NCBI GenBank assembly: GCA_019843655.1
Contig: JACDQD010000005.1
Coordinates: forward strand, 27,600,954 to 27,664,953
DNA: 64,000 nt
Direction of reading: 5' to 3'
From: Lethocerus indicus
Taxonomy: Eukaryota; Arthropoda; Insecta; Hemiptera; Belostomatidae
Both the position numbers and the translations under genes were made by a program. Position 1 is the first letter of the stretch. The number at the start of each line of letters is the position of its first letter. Positions 23,905 through 36,900 of this stretch are shown one piece after another. Below the pieces are notes generated by a model. It did not search any database and was not told where the DNA came from. It saw only the letters and a program-made list of their open reading frames with translations.

Positions 23905-23975
23905 GAGGTGGTTAGCAGTGTACATTCCAAGCCATTAATGATATCACTGATAGCAGTTCGATTCTCACAATTAAC
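23905..23975 (+). repeat. tRNA-derived SINE-like remnant
   Basis: GGTGGTTAGCAGTGTACATT resembles a tRNA A-box region. AGCAGTTCGATTCTC, about 45 bp later, resembles a B box (GGTTCGANTCC). The spacing suits a tRNA head but no cloverleaf can be drawn. Confidence 0.35.
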
Positions 23976-25027
23976 AGAATAAAAATAAGTGCAAAATGTT
24001 AGCCAACATTGTCACATTAAAAGAGGCAAAATAATTCATAAGAAATGTCGGTCTAGGAAAAGTAGCAATTGGAGGAGCATCGCATTTGATTTGAACATAT
24101 CTAGTGTAGGTTTGCCCCAATATTCATGTACATAAATACACCTTCAAATAGGCCTTAGTTTCTTGTGTGTTTCAGATTTCATGCTTGTGAGATGAAAGGA
24201 TAACAGCCAAATGAGGGAAAAATGAAACAAAACTGTGCAATGAAGAAAACATGATTAGGCCCAAATAGTGGTGGATGGGGGCCGATCAGACTGCGCACTA
24301 ATTGCACTCCCGGTTTAGGTAGCCATTTCCTTATTTAAATTTAACATAAAATATATAATTATATTAAAATGAAATCAAGTCATTGATTTGGCTCATGGAG
24401 TCATGGATTCAAGTCCTGCACTTTGGCTAGAGTTATTTCATTTTTTGTTCTTCCACAAGCGTCATATTTATTTGTTCATCATATTTATTTTAGCTAATAT
24501 ATATAAAAATGCACTTATATTACTTTCACTGAACTTATAGTGTTCCAGGTAAAATGTGTTCTAAGTTATTATTTTATTGTCCCTATTTATTTTAGGTGCA
24601 ATGCATAAGGTCTCCCCATTATGCACCTAAGTTATTATTTTTACTATACCAATCTATTCTATGAACATTAAAAAAAAATGAAATGAAATAAATGATCGTT
24701 CATTATTATCTGTGCATGGATTGTGTGAGATCAAGGGATTGAACCTTTCAGACTGACCGTACTTTTACTTCTTTTAAAAAATGTGAATTAAGAACAATTA
24801 GCAACAGATATCTATATATCTTCAAATTTTAGTTCAAATAAAATCTTCTTATTCATTTCGATAGAAAAAATTATCTTATAAATGTTACGAACGATGTACA
24901 TTATAATTCTTTGTGCATAATGTAATTTCTAGTTTGGGATTTGTGTTTACCGATCCACTGTGTGGTATACACAGAACCACACAACTGATAACTGGAATAC
25001 ACACAATTCATATGTTTTAGGCAAGTA

Positions 25028-28000
25028 ATGGATCTAGAGCATCGTAGCAGTCGAGGGAGCAGTTCTAATCATCACCATCATCACCACCACCACCATCACC
25101 ACCACGGGCACAGCAGTCACAGTCACAGCCACAGCAGTCACAGCCACCACAATCACCACAGCCACCATCACAACTCATCATCATCTCAGTCTCAGTCGCA
25201 TCAACATCAGCAACAGCATCAACAACAGCAGCCACAGCAACAGCAGCAGCAACAGCCACAACAACAGCAACAACAGCAGCAGCAGCAGCAGCAGCAGCAG
25301 AGTCAGCCTCACAAGCTAAGAAACTACAAGCTATTAGTTGACCCGTTCCTCGTCAAAGGTGGTACAAAAGTCTATCGGTATGACGGCCAAACGACCAATG
25401 ACTCTCTGTTTCCGCAAGTACAGTTACGTGATCCGAGATCTCACCTGAGCCGAATATGGGCGAGGCTCGAGACACTCGACCTCCCACTGCCCCGCTTCAA
25501 AATAGACAAAAACTATATCGGCGATCCTCCCCCCATAGAAGTCACTATGTGCAATCTCAACGACAATATAGACAGGGGTTTCCTTCAAGACTTGCTTCAT
25601 AAGTACGGCGTCGCGGAAGAGATTATTATTTTCTTTCATCCCGTAACGAATAAACATCTGGGGTTGGCTAAAATCACTTTTGAAACAATCAAAGGTGCCA
25701 AGTCGTGCGTGGAAAGATTGAATGAAACATCGGTCATGGGAAAAGTAATAAAAGTATTTCTTGATCCTTTCGGAAATGAATGCAGAAAGATGTTTGAAGA
25801 CCTCACTGCGGAAAAACGCCCGGAAAAAGAGGTTGAAATGGAAGTCGAGGATGTCAAAAAGACTCAAGTACCGGTTAAAGAAGACGAGGTATCGTATAAT
25901 AAGAAAAAGTCTGACATCCGGGACGAGAGAGAAAGCGACAAGGGACACAGCGGTTACAGATCTCAGGGTTACATGACGCCCAATTCTATTTCAGATTTAA
26001 ATAATGTGACTCCCAGTCCTGTTAGGAGCTACCCGTCTAACGCTGATCGCTTGTATCACACTCCGAAGGAGTACGCGTATCATGCGAACAGCACACCAAT
26101 AGCGTATGATTACAATCATCATTATTCGGCTCATACGTCATATGCGGCCAGTCAGTACCTGCAGCAGCAGAGCAGGTCCTCTTACGGGGGTACTCACCTG
26201 GGCAGTGGTCTAGCAACGCCGGCATCTACCTGGTCACTGTGGGCCGACAGCCAAGCGGCAGCAGCTGCGGCTGCCCTCCACGCCCACCACCACTGGAGTG
26301 ACACCCACACAATACCCAGGCAACAGCCCATACCGCCGCTACCACCCGCCTCCACCATACCTCCCCTCCTGCCGACCTGGTCAGAAAAATCCCCCTCAGA
26401 ATCCAATAGCAGGGACACTGCGCTCAACACTGTTGAAAAGCCTCTATCGAAGAAAATCGATCCTGTGTCCCCCGAACCCAAACAGTTAGATTTGGACACG
26501 AGAATTGAAATGTTGTTGAAGGGAAAGGCGATGGGTGGTAATCATCCTCCATTTTTGCAAATAATCGGTAGCGACTCTGAAGAGGAAGCCCCTCCGAAAA
26601 ATCGATCTAAAGGAAGTAGAAACTCCAGTAAAAAATCTGAAACGAACAATTATATTGCCAGCAAAATATCGTCACTCCCTATGCCTCCTGTACTCGACGA
26701 TTTACCTTCCGCTTCCCCCCCCGAATCCACCGATCGACCTTTGTCCACTCCCCCTTCTCCTTTCCTTTCGCTGGACATTTATCTGGAATGCCACCATAAA
26801 GCCATTGAAAAATCGAAGCTGGCAAAACAGAAAGAAATGATGGAAACTACCGCCATTTTAGAAAAGAATTCCTCTAAAGTCTTAGTCAACGATGATTCTC
26901 TTCATAGTGAAATAAGTTCGAGCGAAGATGAAATATTGATTGGTAAAAGCTCAAAAATGGAATCGCCTAAAGACGTCACGAGAATCAGCCCTGCCAATGA
27001 AGAAGTTGATGACAGGATGAGTCTTTCCAGTTTGAGTTCGGGCGATCAAAAGATCGAAGAAATTAAAGCTCCCAGTCAAGACATGTACCAGAGCGGCCTT
27101 TACGGCAGTTTTGTTACACAAGGTGGTGTCTTGAGCCATACTGGCGGATACTACCCCGTAACTCCTGGACATTTATATCCCGGAGATGTTTACATGTGGT
27201 CTAGGTCGAGTTCCTTCCCCAGTACCTTTATAAATGCTCAATACCACGGGTACCAGCACATACCACAGACCTTAAGGCCCCCTCCCTCGTTTCCACCTCC
27301 GGGTTTTAATTCAAACTCGCTTCCTCAGCCCGATGGCTACGATGTGAGCCCTCATGATGCCACCATTAAAACTGTCCTCGAAAGAATCACGATAGAACTG
27401 AAACAAATTTTAAAAAAGGATTTTAATAAAAAGATGGTGGAAAACATAGCCTATAAAGCATTTGAGAAATGGTGGGATGATAAGGAAAGAGACTCGAAAG
27501 AACAGGAATCCAACACCGATGGTAATATGGAGACAGCTAAGAAACCGTACAATAACAAGAGCAATTTATTGAATTCTATACTGGACACCGGGATGGATGC
27601 TCTAGATCCAATGGCGTTGGGTTCTTTCGGTTTGGGCCTACGTGCCGCCATGCCGAAATTACCTTCGTTCAGGCGCAAGAGGAAAGCCCCTTCACCGAGC
27701 CTCAAGGAGACAACCGAGGATGGAAATGCCAGTGATCAAGAAGAAATAGTCGTTAGATCAGATAATGAAGGCCCTATGGAAACGGATGATAATACTCAAG
27801 AACAGAGCATAATTTCTAGGCAACCAGTAGGCGAGTTGACCAGTAGTTCATCTTCTTCAGAACAAGTGTCCTCATCATCATCTTCATCTTCTTCTTCGGA
27901 GTCATCGAGCAGCGAGAGCTCATCCAGTAGTTCCAGTGAAGAAGAAGACTCTTCCAGCTCGGACAGTGAATCCGATGATGAATCCGAACGAAGCTGTTTA

Positions 28001-29365
28001 GATGTAATTGATATCGACGATATTAATAAGGTTGGAGGTAGGACACCGGAAGGAAATGTTACTCCCGTACCGATAGATCCAGATGTTGCACCCAACGATT
28101 GGGCAGTGGAGGCAAACGCAGAAGTGAGTACAGAAACCAAAAAGATTTTGAAATCTGAGGCAGACAAAGAAGTCGTGAACGGAGAATTAGAAATTAAACA
28201 GGCTGCTATTGAAGATAGGGAGGAAGGTGGCGAGGAAGGGACAGGAACACGAGTCGCTATGGAACATTCTTATTGCAAGCCCAATTCGGAAACTGATGTC
28301 AAAATTTCAAAGGAGGTCACGCATGACCACTTGTATTCTGGCCATAAGAAGCAACCTTCTAAACCTGTCAATAATAAGTTAAACAAAATGGAAACGGCTC
28401 ATGTACCGCAGAAGAAAGTTACAAGTGTTCATCAGACATCGGTGGTTCGGGCCAGAGCTGAAATAAAACAGAGGGACATTATGGGCGAAATGACAGTTCT
28501 GTATGAATTCTTAACGAAAGGAATCGATGCGGAAGATATAAAATATTTGAAATTGAGTTACGAACGGATGCTTTCGGATGATGCTCAGAATTATTGGTTG
28601 AATGACACTCATTGGGTGGATCACCCAGTGACCGACCTGTCGGTGCCAATGAAGAAGAGAAAGAGGGACGACTGGCATGTTCACAGCACCGGCTGTGCTC
28701 GCACTGAAGGCTACTATAAAATTGACATCAAACAGAAAAACAAACATAAACACCACTTTGGCCAGACCATAGCGTCCAGTCTGGTGGAGGCCAACGAACT
28801 GCAGATTCAGCAAAAGGCTGCCACCGGCAAGATGATAGCCATGTCTAGAGAGGCCAGAAGTAATCAGAGAAGACTTTTGACAGCTTTCAGCACAGTGACA
28901 GACAGCGATCTCCTCAAGTTTAATATCCTCAAATTTAGGAAAAAGCATTTGAAATTTGCAAAATCGTCTATTCACGACTGGGGCTTATTTGCTATGGAAC
29001 CTATAGCTGCCGACGAGATGGTCATAGAGTACGTTGGTCAGATGGTCAGGCCTGTAGTTGCCGATCTCAGGGAAAGACAGTATGAAGCCATGGGTATAGG
29101 TAGTTCTTATTTGTTTAGGATTGATTTGGACACTATTATAGATGCAACCAAGTGTGGTAACCTTGCTCGTTTCATTAACCATAGTTGCAATCCAAACTGT
29201 TATGCGAAAATTATTACGATAGATTCGCAAAAGAAGATTGTGATTTATTCTAAGCAACAGATAAATGTGAATGAAGAAATAACGTACGACTATAAGTTTC
29301 CGATTGAAGAAGAAAAAATTCCGTGCCTATGTGGTGCACAGACTTGTCGAGGAACTCTCAATTAA
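25028..29365 (+). CDS. Set1: Histone-lysine N-methyltransferase Set1 (SETD1 orthologue), intronless coding region
   Basis: One uninterrupted frame of 1445 aa. It starts 7 nt after a splice acceptor. A His-rich tract (about 15-52) and Gln-rich tract (56-94) precede the conserved [20 protein letters not shown] block and an RRM (about 168-250, [17 protein letters not shown]). A long disordered middle contains a Ser-rich run (about 938-985). The WIN motif [11 protein letters not shown] (about 1221-1231), which binds WDR5, is followed by N-SET (about 1263-1305) and SET (about 1307-1430). NHSC sits at 1384-1387 and catalytic tyrosines in TYDYKFP at 1420/1422. Post-SET cysteines are 1433, 1435 and 1440, and the chain ends CRGTLN. 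In the COMPASS complex this enzyme methylates H3K4, mainly trimethylation at active promoters. The His/Gln repeats are encoded by CAC/CAT and CAG/CAA runs and may vary in length between individuals. Confidence 0.97.
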   Translation: MDLEHRSSRGSSSNHHHHHHHHHHHHGHSSHSHSHSSHSHHNHHSHHHNSSSSQSQSHQHQQQHQQQQPQQQQQQQPQQQQQQQQQQQQQQSQPHKLRNYKLLVDPFLVKGGTKVYRYDGQTTNDSLFPQVQLRDPRSHLSRIWARLETLDLPLPRFKIDKNYIGDPPPIEVTMCNLNDNIDRGFLQDLLHKYGVAEEIIIFFHPVTNKHLGLAKITFETIKGAKSCVERLNETSVMGKVIKVFLDPFGNECRKMFEDLTAEKRPEKEVEMEVEDVKKTQVPVKEDEVSYNKKKSDIRDERESDKGHSGYRSQGYMTPNSISDLNNVTPSPVRSYPSNADRLYHTPKEYAYHANSTPIAYDYNHHYSAHTSYAASQYLQQQSRSSYGGTHLGSGLATPASTWSLWADSQAAAAAAALHAHHHWSDTHTIPRQQPIPPLPPASTIPPLLPTWSEKSPSESNSRDTALNTVEKPLSKKIDPVSPEPKQLDLDTRIEMLLKGKAMGGNHPPFLQIIGSDSEEEAPPKNRSKGSRNSSKKSETNNYIASKISSLPMPPVLDDLPSASPPESTDRPLSTPPSPFLSLDIYLECHHKAIEKSKLAKQKEMMETTAILEKNSSKVLVNDDSLHSEISSSEDEILIGKSSKMESPKDVTRISPANEEVDDRMSLSSLSSGDQKIEEIKAPSQDMYQSGLYGSFVTQGGVLSHTGGYYPVTPGHLYPGDVYMWSRSSSFPSTFINAQYHGYQHIPQTLRPPPSFPPPGFNSNSLPQPDGYDVSPHDATIKTVLERITIELKQILKKDFNKKMVENIAYKAFEKWWDDKERDSKEQESNTDGNMETAKKPYNNKSNLLNSILDTGMDALDPMALGSFGLGLRAAMPKLPSFRRKRKAPSPSLKETTEDGNASDQEEIVVRSDNEGPMETDDNTQEQSIISRQPVGELTSSSSSSEQVSSSSSSSSSSESSSSESSSSSSSEEEDSSSSDSESDDESERSCLDVIDIDDINKVGGRTPEGNVTPVPIDPDVAPNDWAVEANAEVSTETKKILKSEADKEVVNGELEIKQAAIEDREEGGEEGTGTRVAMEHSYCKPNSETDVKISKEVTHDHLYSGHKKQPSKPVNNKLNKMETAHVPQKKVTSVHQTSVVRARAEIKQRDIMGEMTVLYEFLTKGIDAEDIKYLKLSYERMLSDDAQNYWLNDTHWVDHPVTDLSVPMKKRKRDDWHVHSTGCARTEGYYKIDIKQKNKHKHHFGQTIASSLVEANELQIQQKAATGKMIAMSREARSNQRRLLTAFSTVTDSDLLKFNILKFRKKHLKFAKSSIHDWGLFAMEPIAADEMVIEYVGQMVRPVVADLRERQYEAMGIGSSYLFRIDLDTIIDATKCGNLARFINHSCNPNCYAKIITIDSQKKIVIYSKQQINVNEEITYDYKFPIEEEKIPCLCGAQTCRGTLN

Positions 29366-29446
29366 ATTTATTTTGATGAAGAAATTCTATATTGAACAAA
29401 CAGTGCTGTGTGTGTGCCCGTGTATGTAAATAGGACTGATATAAAA

Positions 29447-29452
29447 AATAAA
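29447..29452 (+). terminator. Poly(A) signal of Set1
   Basis: AATAAA, 82 nt after the stop. Confidence 0.55.
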
Positions 29453-30262
29453 CACTAAATTTACCTTTTAAAGTTATTAATGGATATTAGTAATATTTAA
29501 AAGGACGACAACAAAATTGTAGACAGCTTTGACATTTGAACTGTTATCTGTTAAACTATTCTAATGTATTTGTGTTCAAAATAGAAATAATAATGTAAAT
29601 ATGGTGTGTAAATTATGTTTATTTTTTTGTAAACAAGTTAGAAAGCTATTTGTAAAAAAAATGTTTTCCAAATTGGAATTGTTTCATTTTTATTCTTGCT
29701 GGTTCAATGTACATAAAACATATTGTGTGTAAGTTTTAAACGTCCAAGCAGGGATAACTAAGTATTTATATGAATAATAGGGAAGATTCTGTTTAAAGAA
29801 CGCATGTAAATATATGTGTAAATATCAAATTTGACAGTCATTATAATAATTTTTATGAGTGGAAAGTTTCATAATTTTACATTTTCGAAATCCCTATTTA
29901 ATGTTTCAATATTTTTTGTTAATTTAACTTTTCTTGAAATCAATTTGTTTAGTATATTAATTGTTATTTTAGAGATCAGATTTTTTTATGTACACTATTT
30001 TCAGGTAAGAAAAAATATGTATTACAGTTACTGTCTAAATAACTATTTCTATAAAAATAATGACAATTAAATGAGCTGTGTAATATTTTGTCTTGACTTT
30101 AACTCAAAAGAAAAAACAAACAATTATAATTTCATTGTTTTTGTATATGTTTATTTATTTTTTTCTTGAATTTAAATACCTAATTTCAGATCCAGAATTT
30201 TAGCTCATACTAAATCATTAATTTTTTACTGGAGAGAATAATTCTTCATGAATAAATAAATA

Positions 30263-30266
<4 letters not shown>

Positions 30267-30294
<28 letters not shown>
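30267..30294. repeat. (AT)n microsatellite
   Basis: About 14 uninterrupted AT dinucleotides followed by a T-run. Confidence 0.9.
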
Positions 30295-30304
<10 letters not shown>

Positions 30305-30544
30305 GACAATATTTATCCTTTTTAAAACTTTCTACATATCTAAAAGAAGATTTAACTTTTGTTCACAAGAGATGTCTACATTATTCAACTTTTAGTAATT
30401 TAATAGGAATGAAACATTAAAATATTAGGAACATTTATGAACACTTTATTATAAAAAATGAATACAAAAAAAAATCCTATATATTAACATGCTATGCATA
30501 TTATGTGCATTACGCTCATAAAAATCTTACATAGCCTTAACATC

Positions 30545-30625
30545 CAAGGGCACTGCCTGTAGCAATGATCAAACTTAAACTGCCAGTGGTTTGGAACAAA
30601 AGTGTCTAGCCACTAAGCCATCCCT
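30545..30625 (-). repeat. tRNA-derived SINE-like remnant
   Basis: On the minus strand GGCTTAGTGGCTAGACACTT resembles an A box. CCACTGGCAGTTTAAGTTTG then carries a decayed B-box region. The segment CCACTGGCAGT also occurs on the minus strand near 31968, suggesting two copies of one family. Confidence 0.4.
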
Positions 30626-30901
30626 TCTCCAACACACAATCAAAATAGGAACATTCATAGCGAATTAAATAATTCTTTACATAATACTAGTAACTGGCAA
30701 AAAACGTGTTTACTTTAGTTATTAGTATTATGTATCATAGCACATTATTGAGAATTAGGACTTAAACTCAAACGAAATCAATTATAGATTATAGAGTTAA
30801 AAAAGTATGTAGATAAAAAAGGTACATACAGGAAAGAAATCAATGAACTGATAATGTACAATACATTGATATATGTATTAACATTTTAAGGAATGAAGAA
30901 A

Positions 30902-33900
30902 TTAACAAAACATCTCTGTGGTTGGGTGGTTCCATATCCGGTTAAAATCCTTAATCGAATCCTGCACCAAATCCTTTTGTGATGTAACAATCAAATTGTC
31001 CCAATTACCATACATACCTTGTACAGTCCAATTGACTGAACCGGTCATGATTTTTCTGCCATCAATAATTGCAATTTTGCTGTGCATATGATAATTCAAC
31101 AGTGGAATCCTGACTGGTACTCCTGTGAAAGTATTAAATGTTCGATTCATATCCACTCAATCAATGATACAATGAGTAGTTTTTCTTCAATTGCTCAAGC
31201 GACTAATCAATATTTTTAGCTTCTTTTATTTTGAAACTGGACTCCTAATCTGAAGGCAACTTCTAAAGGTTGTACCTTCTTTTGTAATTCCAGTATTACT
31301 AACTGAAATTAGTCAAAAATAAAATACAATTTATTTGAAATATAAATTATTAATACATTCATCATATTTAATTCTCTAACATAGTTTTATTTGAATCATA
31401 GAGGTGGTATGGTAATTTTTTAAACTGATGAAAACTAAATTTTTGTCTGTTAATGTTTAAGGACTCATTTCTGGACCAGTTCAAAATTAAATTTCCCATA
31501 AAATTGACATTTCAACCTATTTGCTGCCAGGATTTTCTATTGAGTTCAAAGGTAAAGAGAGCAGACACAGAGGAGTAGAATAATAAGTTACATTATTATC
31601 AAATGTCCTTTGAACAGAACAGTCCACCTGAGCAGAGGAGCACATATAGAGGTATCTTAACCAAACATACCATTTTCTTTCAAGGCTCGGACCTGTGAAC
31701 CTTTGTTGGTCGACATCTCATTGTCGCAAACGACTCTGACTCTGACACCCCTCTTGTGCGCCTCAATAATACAGTTGGCTATTTCCAAGCTGGTCAAAAG
31801 GTGAATGCAAACATCCAGTGATTTCCTGCAGCTGTCCAGACAGTCCATAATATATCTGTATAAACATAAATGAGATGTGAATAATTAGCAATGATAGTTA
31901 ATAATATAATGTAAATATAACCAGGGTTCCCGAAATTTGTTTGAAACCAGTGAGACTGCCAGTGGTGGGAGTTCCAAACTCCCAGCAGAAGTAAACTTTG
32001 TTACCTCAAGCATTTGGGCTGTTGGATTAGGCCTAGATGAATACAGTTCATATACTATGGCTCAAAACCGTAGGAAAAAAATTCTACACTGAATATAATG
32101 GAAAAATGAAACAGCATTAATTTTTTTAATATAGCAGTAGATACTTATTGGCAGACACAATAACTGATTTATTTATGCTATACAAGCAACAAATAACTAT
32201 CACTGGGTAGTTTCCTGTACTTACTATGCTAGTTGAAACCTAATCCATTGATCACCAAAGTTATAACCAGCCAACTTCCTTGCTGACAATGTTCTAAGCA
32301 TGGAAAGGCATTTGCAATAAGCCTGTTGGCTACTTATCTTATTTATGTTCAAACAGTCCTAGGACATTACTGTCAAAGCGTACAAATACAAATAAAAAAG
32401 GAGAGCAAAAATTAATCTGTATAATTTGATTTACTCCAAATTTTATTGTCTCCTGTGAATGAGACAAATCAATATTGTCTTGCGCACAACAATACAATTT
32501 ATAGCATTCTGTTGAGGATATTTGTTAATGTGCACATGTCCATCTGTATTTAATAGCTTTAGATTAATTAATCGACTTAAACTGTGATTTTAATTTTAAG
32601 TCATGTTTTATCCTATCCAAGTATATTTTATCCAAGTATACAATATGTGCTAAATAAAACTAATTGAAAATAAAATCATCTTTTATTAAATAATTATTGT
32701 TTCCAGTTTACTGTACACACATATATTACATATTTACAAATCATCTACAGATAAGTTTTTATCTTTCTTAAATTTCTTCAGCAATGAAATATTCTCTTCC
32801 AACTCTTTCAACTCATCCGTGGTTATTCCTTTCCTTTTCCTTTTTGTTTTTGTTTTTCCTTCTTCAATTTTCTGCTGCCGATACTGTCGTTTCTTTGTCT
32901 TTCTCTGCTTCCTCTCTTCCTTCTCCAGTTTACTTTTTGACCACGGAGTCGTCTGTTTCTGCTTAATAATTTTCTTGCTCGGCCATTGACCCGTCTTTTT
33001 ATAAATTTCCAGTTTTTTCAATCGGGATTCTTCTTTGTCCTTGTTCTTATACTCTATTGTATTGATGTCTAAGTCCAAATCCTGAAAATCTATTTCCTTC
33101 CCCTTAAGTTCGGGCATTTTGGGCATCTTTACCAGTCCGAATGCAGTAGCCAAACCTCCAAAATTCAGATCTTTGGTCCTCAATATATAACTGCAGTCGT
33201 GTTTCGAATAGGCCCTGACAAAAGAAACAAAAGCGCGATTCGCTTTGTCAAAATAAACTCGGTCTTCGGTCTGCAATGCCCTGGCAATTTTCAACATTTC
33301 TTCGATATCATTCTCCGTCGCTTGAATATCGGTGTATTCGTCTAACACAACTTTCTGATTTCTCTGAATAAAATCAATGTATGAATCTTCATTGGGCATT
33401 AGAAAAGTTATAGCTGATCCAGTGTGACCAATCCTGGCCGTGCGGCCACAGCGGTGCACAAATGCCGAAACAGAAGTCGGGGGATCAAACTGAATTACCC
33501 AGGATATATCTGGTATATCGATTCCGCGCTCCATCACGTCCGTACATATCAACAGACCAGATTTTGCCTGTCGAAAATTCTCAAGCATCTTCTGCCTCTT
33601 CTTTTTCATTTGGCCGTGCAACGAATAGCAGGAAAAATCTGGAAGCATTCTGCCAAGTAATGGGGTAAAGTATTCGACACAGGCGCAGGTCAGGAAAAAA
33701 ATAATATACTTCTTTTCAGCGCCTTCTCGCTTCAAAAATTTGACTAGGTTGGCCATTTTTTCCTGTGGCTCACAGATCAGGTAATAATTGCTTAGTTCTT
33801 TCGGAGTAGACACACTGTGCGCAGTGTCATCGGGGTTATTCTCTTTGACGGCTACAATTACAGGATTGCGGAGACCTGCTCTGACCAGGAGCTCCAGCTG

Positions 33901-36900
33901 ACGTGTCTGGGTGGCGGAAAACAGCCCCGTCCGCCTCTGTTTTGGCAGGTACTCCAGAATGGTGTTCAAAGATTTTTCAAAACCCAATTCCAACAGCCGA
34001 TCGGCCTCATCGAGCACCAACATCTCCAGGGATTTTAACGAGCGATGCAAGGCCACTTCTTTGCGTGTCAACAGATCTTCCAAGCGGCCCGGTGTAGCTA
34101 TCAGTATGTTGGCTCCTTTGGCAGTTAAGTGTTCTACATCTTCCGATATGTTGGTGCCGCCTATGATGAGCATCTGGGAATAAGGCCTGTCCATATTTTT
34201 CAGGAAACTGCTCAACACTATACTGATTTGAGTGGCGAGCTCTCTCGTGGGCGAAATCACCAATCCGCCAATTTCAGACTTTTTCCAGGGGTCTTTCCTC
34301 CTCATCATCGCTTGAAGCAGAGGAATCAGAAACGCCAAGGTTTTCCCGCTGCCAGTCACGGCTTCGGCAGCCACGTCCTTATTGTTCAACAGCAGAGGGA
34401 TCGAAGACGCTTGTACAGATGTCATCGATGTAAATCCCAGCTCGCCGATCGTTTTTAGGATGCACGGATCGAGCCTGGGCTCCAATTTTTCCCACTCGGT
34501 AAACATGCCGAAAATATTATACGGGCTTTCGACAGGTACTGTAAAATAGTAAACGCGACACCATTACGAGAGCGACAACCACGCTCGATATAACCTGCTC
34601 ACAACCTACTCGCGACAGGTTATCATTTGAGCTATCATTTATGTATTCGAACATAATGAAATTACAAATAACTTAGCGCTAAAATCGAAATTATCTAACT
34701 AATAGCTACGCAAAAATGACTAATTTACGTTATTAGACTCAGTATCTTCGACGATAGAAATCATTTCGTAAAATCCATTTTTAAAACTTATTAATATTTG
34801 GAGACACGCATAAACCGTAATAAAACAATTACGATGCCAAACTTATAAAGCCAATTTATAAGCCTTATACTTTTGCATTCCTATTATAATAATCTTTACA
34901 AATAAAAACAAATAAACTTCAATAAAAAAAGCTGGAAATGAACTGTAATGCCATTACATATGCCCAGCCACAGCTCCAGAAATTATACGATATAAATAAA
35001 ACTTATAAGCTTTTATTAATACTACTATAAAAACACGTAGTCGAGAAATATAAAAAAATATGTAAAGATCGCTACATATTATTCGGTAGCATTAGAAAAA
35101 AGTCGATCATTTCGATGCGGTGAAAATAGGTCTCATCCGCATTCCCAGAAGTCGCTATAAAAAAATGGTCAGAATTAAAATCGAATAACTTAAATAGAAT
35201 AAAGTGTCGGAATATAACAACCGTAAGAGTATGAGAAAGTGTAGCCAAACGAATAACAACCGTAAGAGTATGAGAAATGTAGCCAAACGATATTTGGTCG
35301 GCGGTGGGTGGGAAGAAATAAACAGAAGTGGCAACTGGTGAAGGTAACAGCAGGGAGGCTCCGATATCGGTTAAGGATGGCGGACAGGTTAACTCAGCTG
35401 CAGGACACGATCAACCAGCAGGCCGAGTATTTCTGCAACAGCATCGGCATCCTCCAGCAGTCGGCGGCACCGAGCAAGTTCGCAGGCTTCGACAGGTCCG
35501 GCTCGCAGACGCCCCAGCAGCAGGACGACTACGCCCAGCTGTTCGCCACGCTCATCACCCGTTGCGCCAAGGACATAGACGCTCTCATCGAGTCGCTGCC
35601 CAGCGACGACTCGTCCAGCGAACTGCAGATGCAGTGCCTCAGGCGGCTCGAACAGGAGAACCAGGACGCCGCCGAAAAGCTGGAGGAGGTCGTGCGCCGA
35701 GGTGAAATACTGCTTGAACAGGTTCAGGCCTCGCTGGCCGACATAGCCCAGAGCCAGCTCGACATGCAACACCTTACGGCCAAATCTACGGCCGGACTAC
35801 CTAATAAAAGTTAAAACCTATCCCCCCTGGAAGAAGGGTGTTCTCAGATTATCGAATCCTGCAAAGGAAACTCTTCTTGTCTGACTGTATCGAGAAGAAT
35901 TAAATATTGGCCGGGAGTGTCCTCATCGACATTTCTAATTGGTGACGTGCAAAAAGTTTAAGATACCAAATCTTATTGCCTGGGTGAAAATGTAGCTGAA
36001 CTTGGAGTAAAGTGCACTGATATCGGGTATAGTGATAAAGACATTGTGGGTATTAAGTAAAACTTGTACATAGACAAAAATCTCAGAGGTAGAAAAGAAA
36101 TAAAAACATGCAAAATTTTTTTAAAATAAATATGGAGAGTAAATATTAATTTTGTCTTTCTCAGTGCACATTTTAGACTTATATACAATAAGATTCCGCA
36201 TTTCAAAATCTTCTTGATCTTAAAACAAATCTTAAAAGTTAAATCTAACAATCGACTGAATATTTGGTTTCTGTGTACAAATGTTGTATGTCATTAAAAA
36301 GACAGTTTTATAGCTCTGGTAAATATTCGACTATACTATAATAGGTAGGGCAAGGGTCTATTGAAAGACATAGTAATATCAAAACAATTTAGCATTAAAA
36401 ATATCGAATATTAATAAAAATAAATTCAAAACTAAAATGTGATCTGTAAATTTTAATCAGAAGAATTTTTTTAGTTAAAAAGTAAAATCAATCTAACACG
36501 ATCAGAAACAGTTGAATCTAACAAGAGCAGAAACATACCTGAACCCATACGTGAATAACAGAAGACAGTTATTCAGTTGAGAAATTCTGTTTTAATAATC
36601 TTGTGTTTATGAAGGGAACATTTAAAAAGAAAAATGTCCCAGTAAAAGTAAAGGATGAATAATAATAATGGGTGTCTTACAATTAGCAGGATCACTTTTC
36701 AAAATGTAGTTCTATTGATAACCTCATAAGTTTATTACAATTTTCCTTCTTAATTATACAATTATTAACTTTATAGACTTTTTCAACATAATGATTAGAT
36801 TATGCTAAAGATACATTTAAAATGGAAAAATATATTTTTTTAAAGCAGTAATATATGGCTATTAATGTTAGTTTGATATTTCTGAAGTGAAAGGATAACA

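Larger units (their letters stand above)
18869..25020. other. Non-coding stretch between MED10 and Set1, probably including the Set1 5' intron
   Basis: About 6 kb with only short chance frames. The Set1 coding exon begins just after an acceptor (TATGTTTTAG, ending 25020), so at least one 5' non-coding exon must lie upstream. A GC-richer patch at about 20340-20389 ends in a good donor (GGAG|GTGAGT, GT at 20390-20391) and is a candidate first exon. A second patch with a possible promoter lies near 21170-21280. Degraded SINE-like copies occur around 23755-23975 and 24372-24420. Confidence 0.45.
29453..30901. other. Convergent intergenic region Set1 / zucchini
   Basis: AT-rich, with an (AT)n microsatellite at 30267-30294 and a minus-strand tRNA-like SINE remnant at 30545-30625. 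No gene is seen. The zucchini 3' UTR probably extends into it, with a minus-strand AATAAA (plus TTTATT) near 30443. Confidence 0.5.

Noticed and set aside
24731..24755. Good B-box-like GGTTCAATCCC on the minus strand, possibly a tRNA gene
   Set aside because: No A box or acceptor-stem pairing could be found at tRNA spacing.
33424..34458. Several plus-strand frames over DDX55
   Set aside because: Antisense shadows of the DDX55 coding region.
35328..35772. Alternative-frame and antisense open frames of 125-127 codons over MED21
   Set aside because: By-products of the GC-rich MED21 coding sequence. Only the MED21 frame matches a known family.
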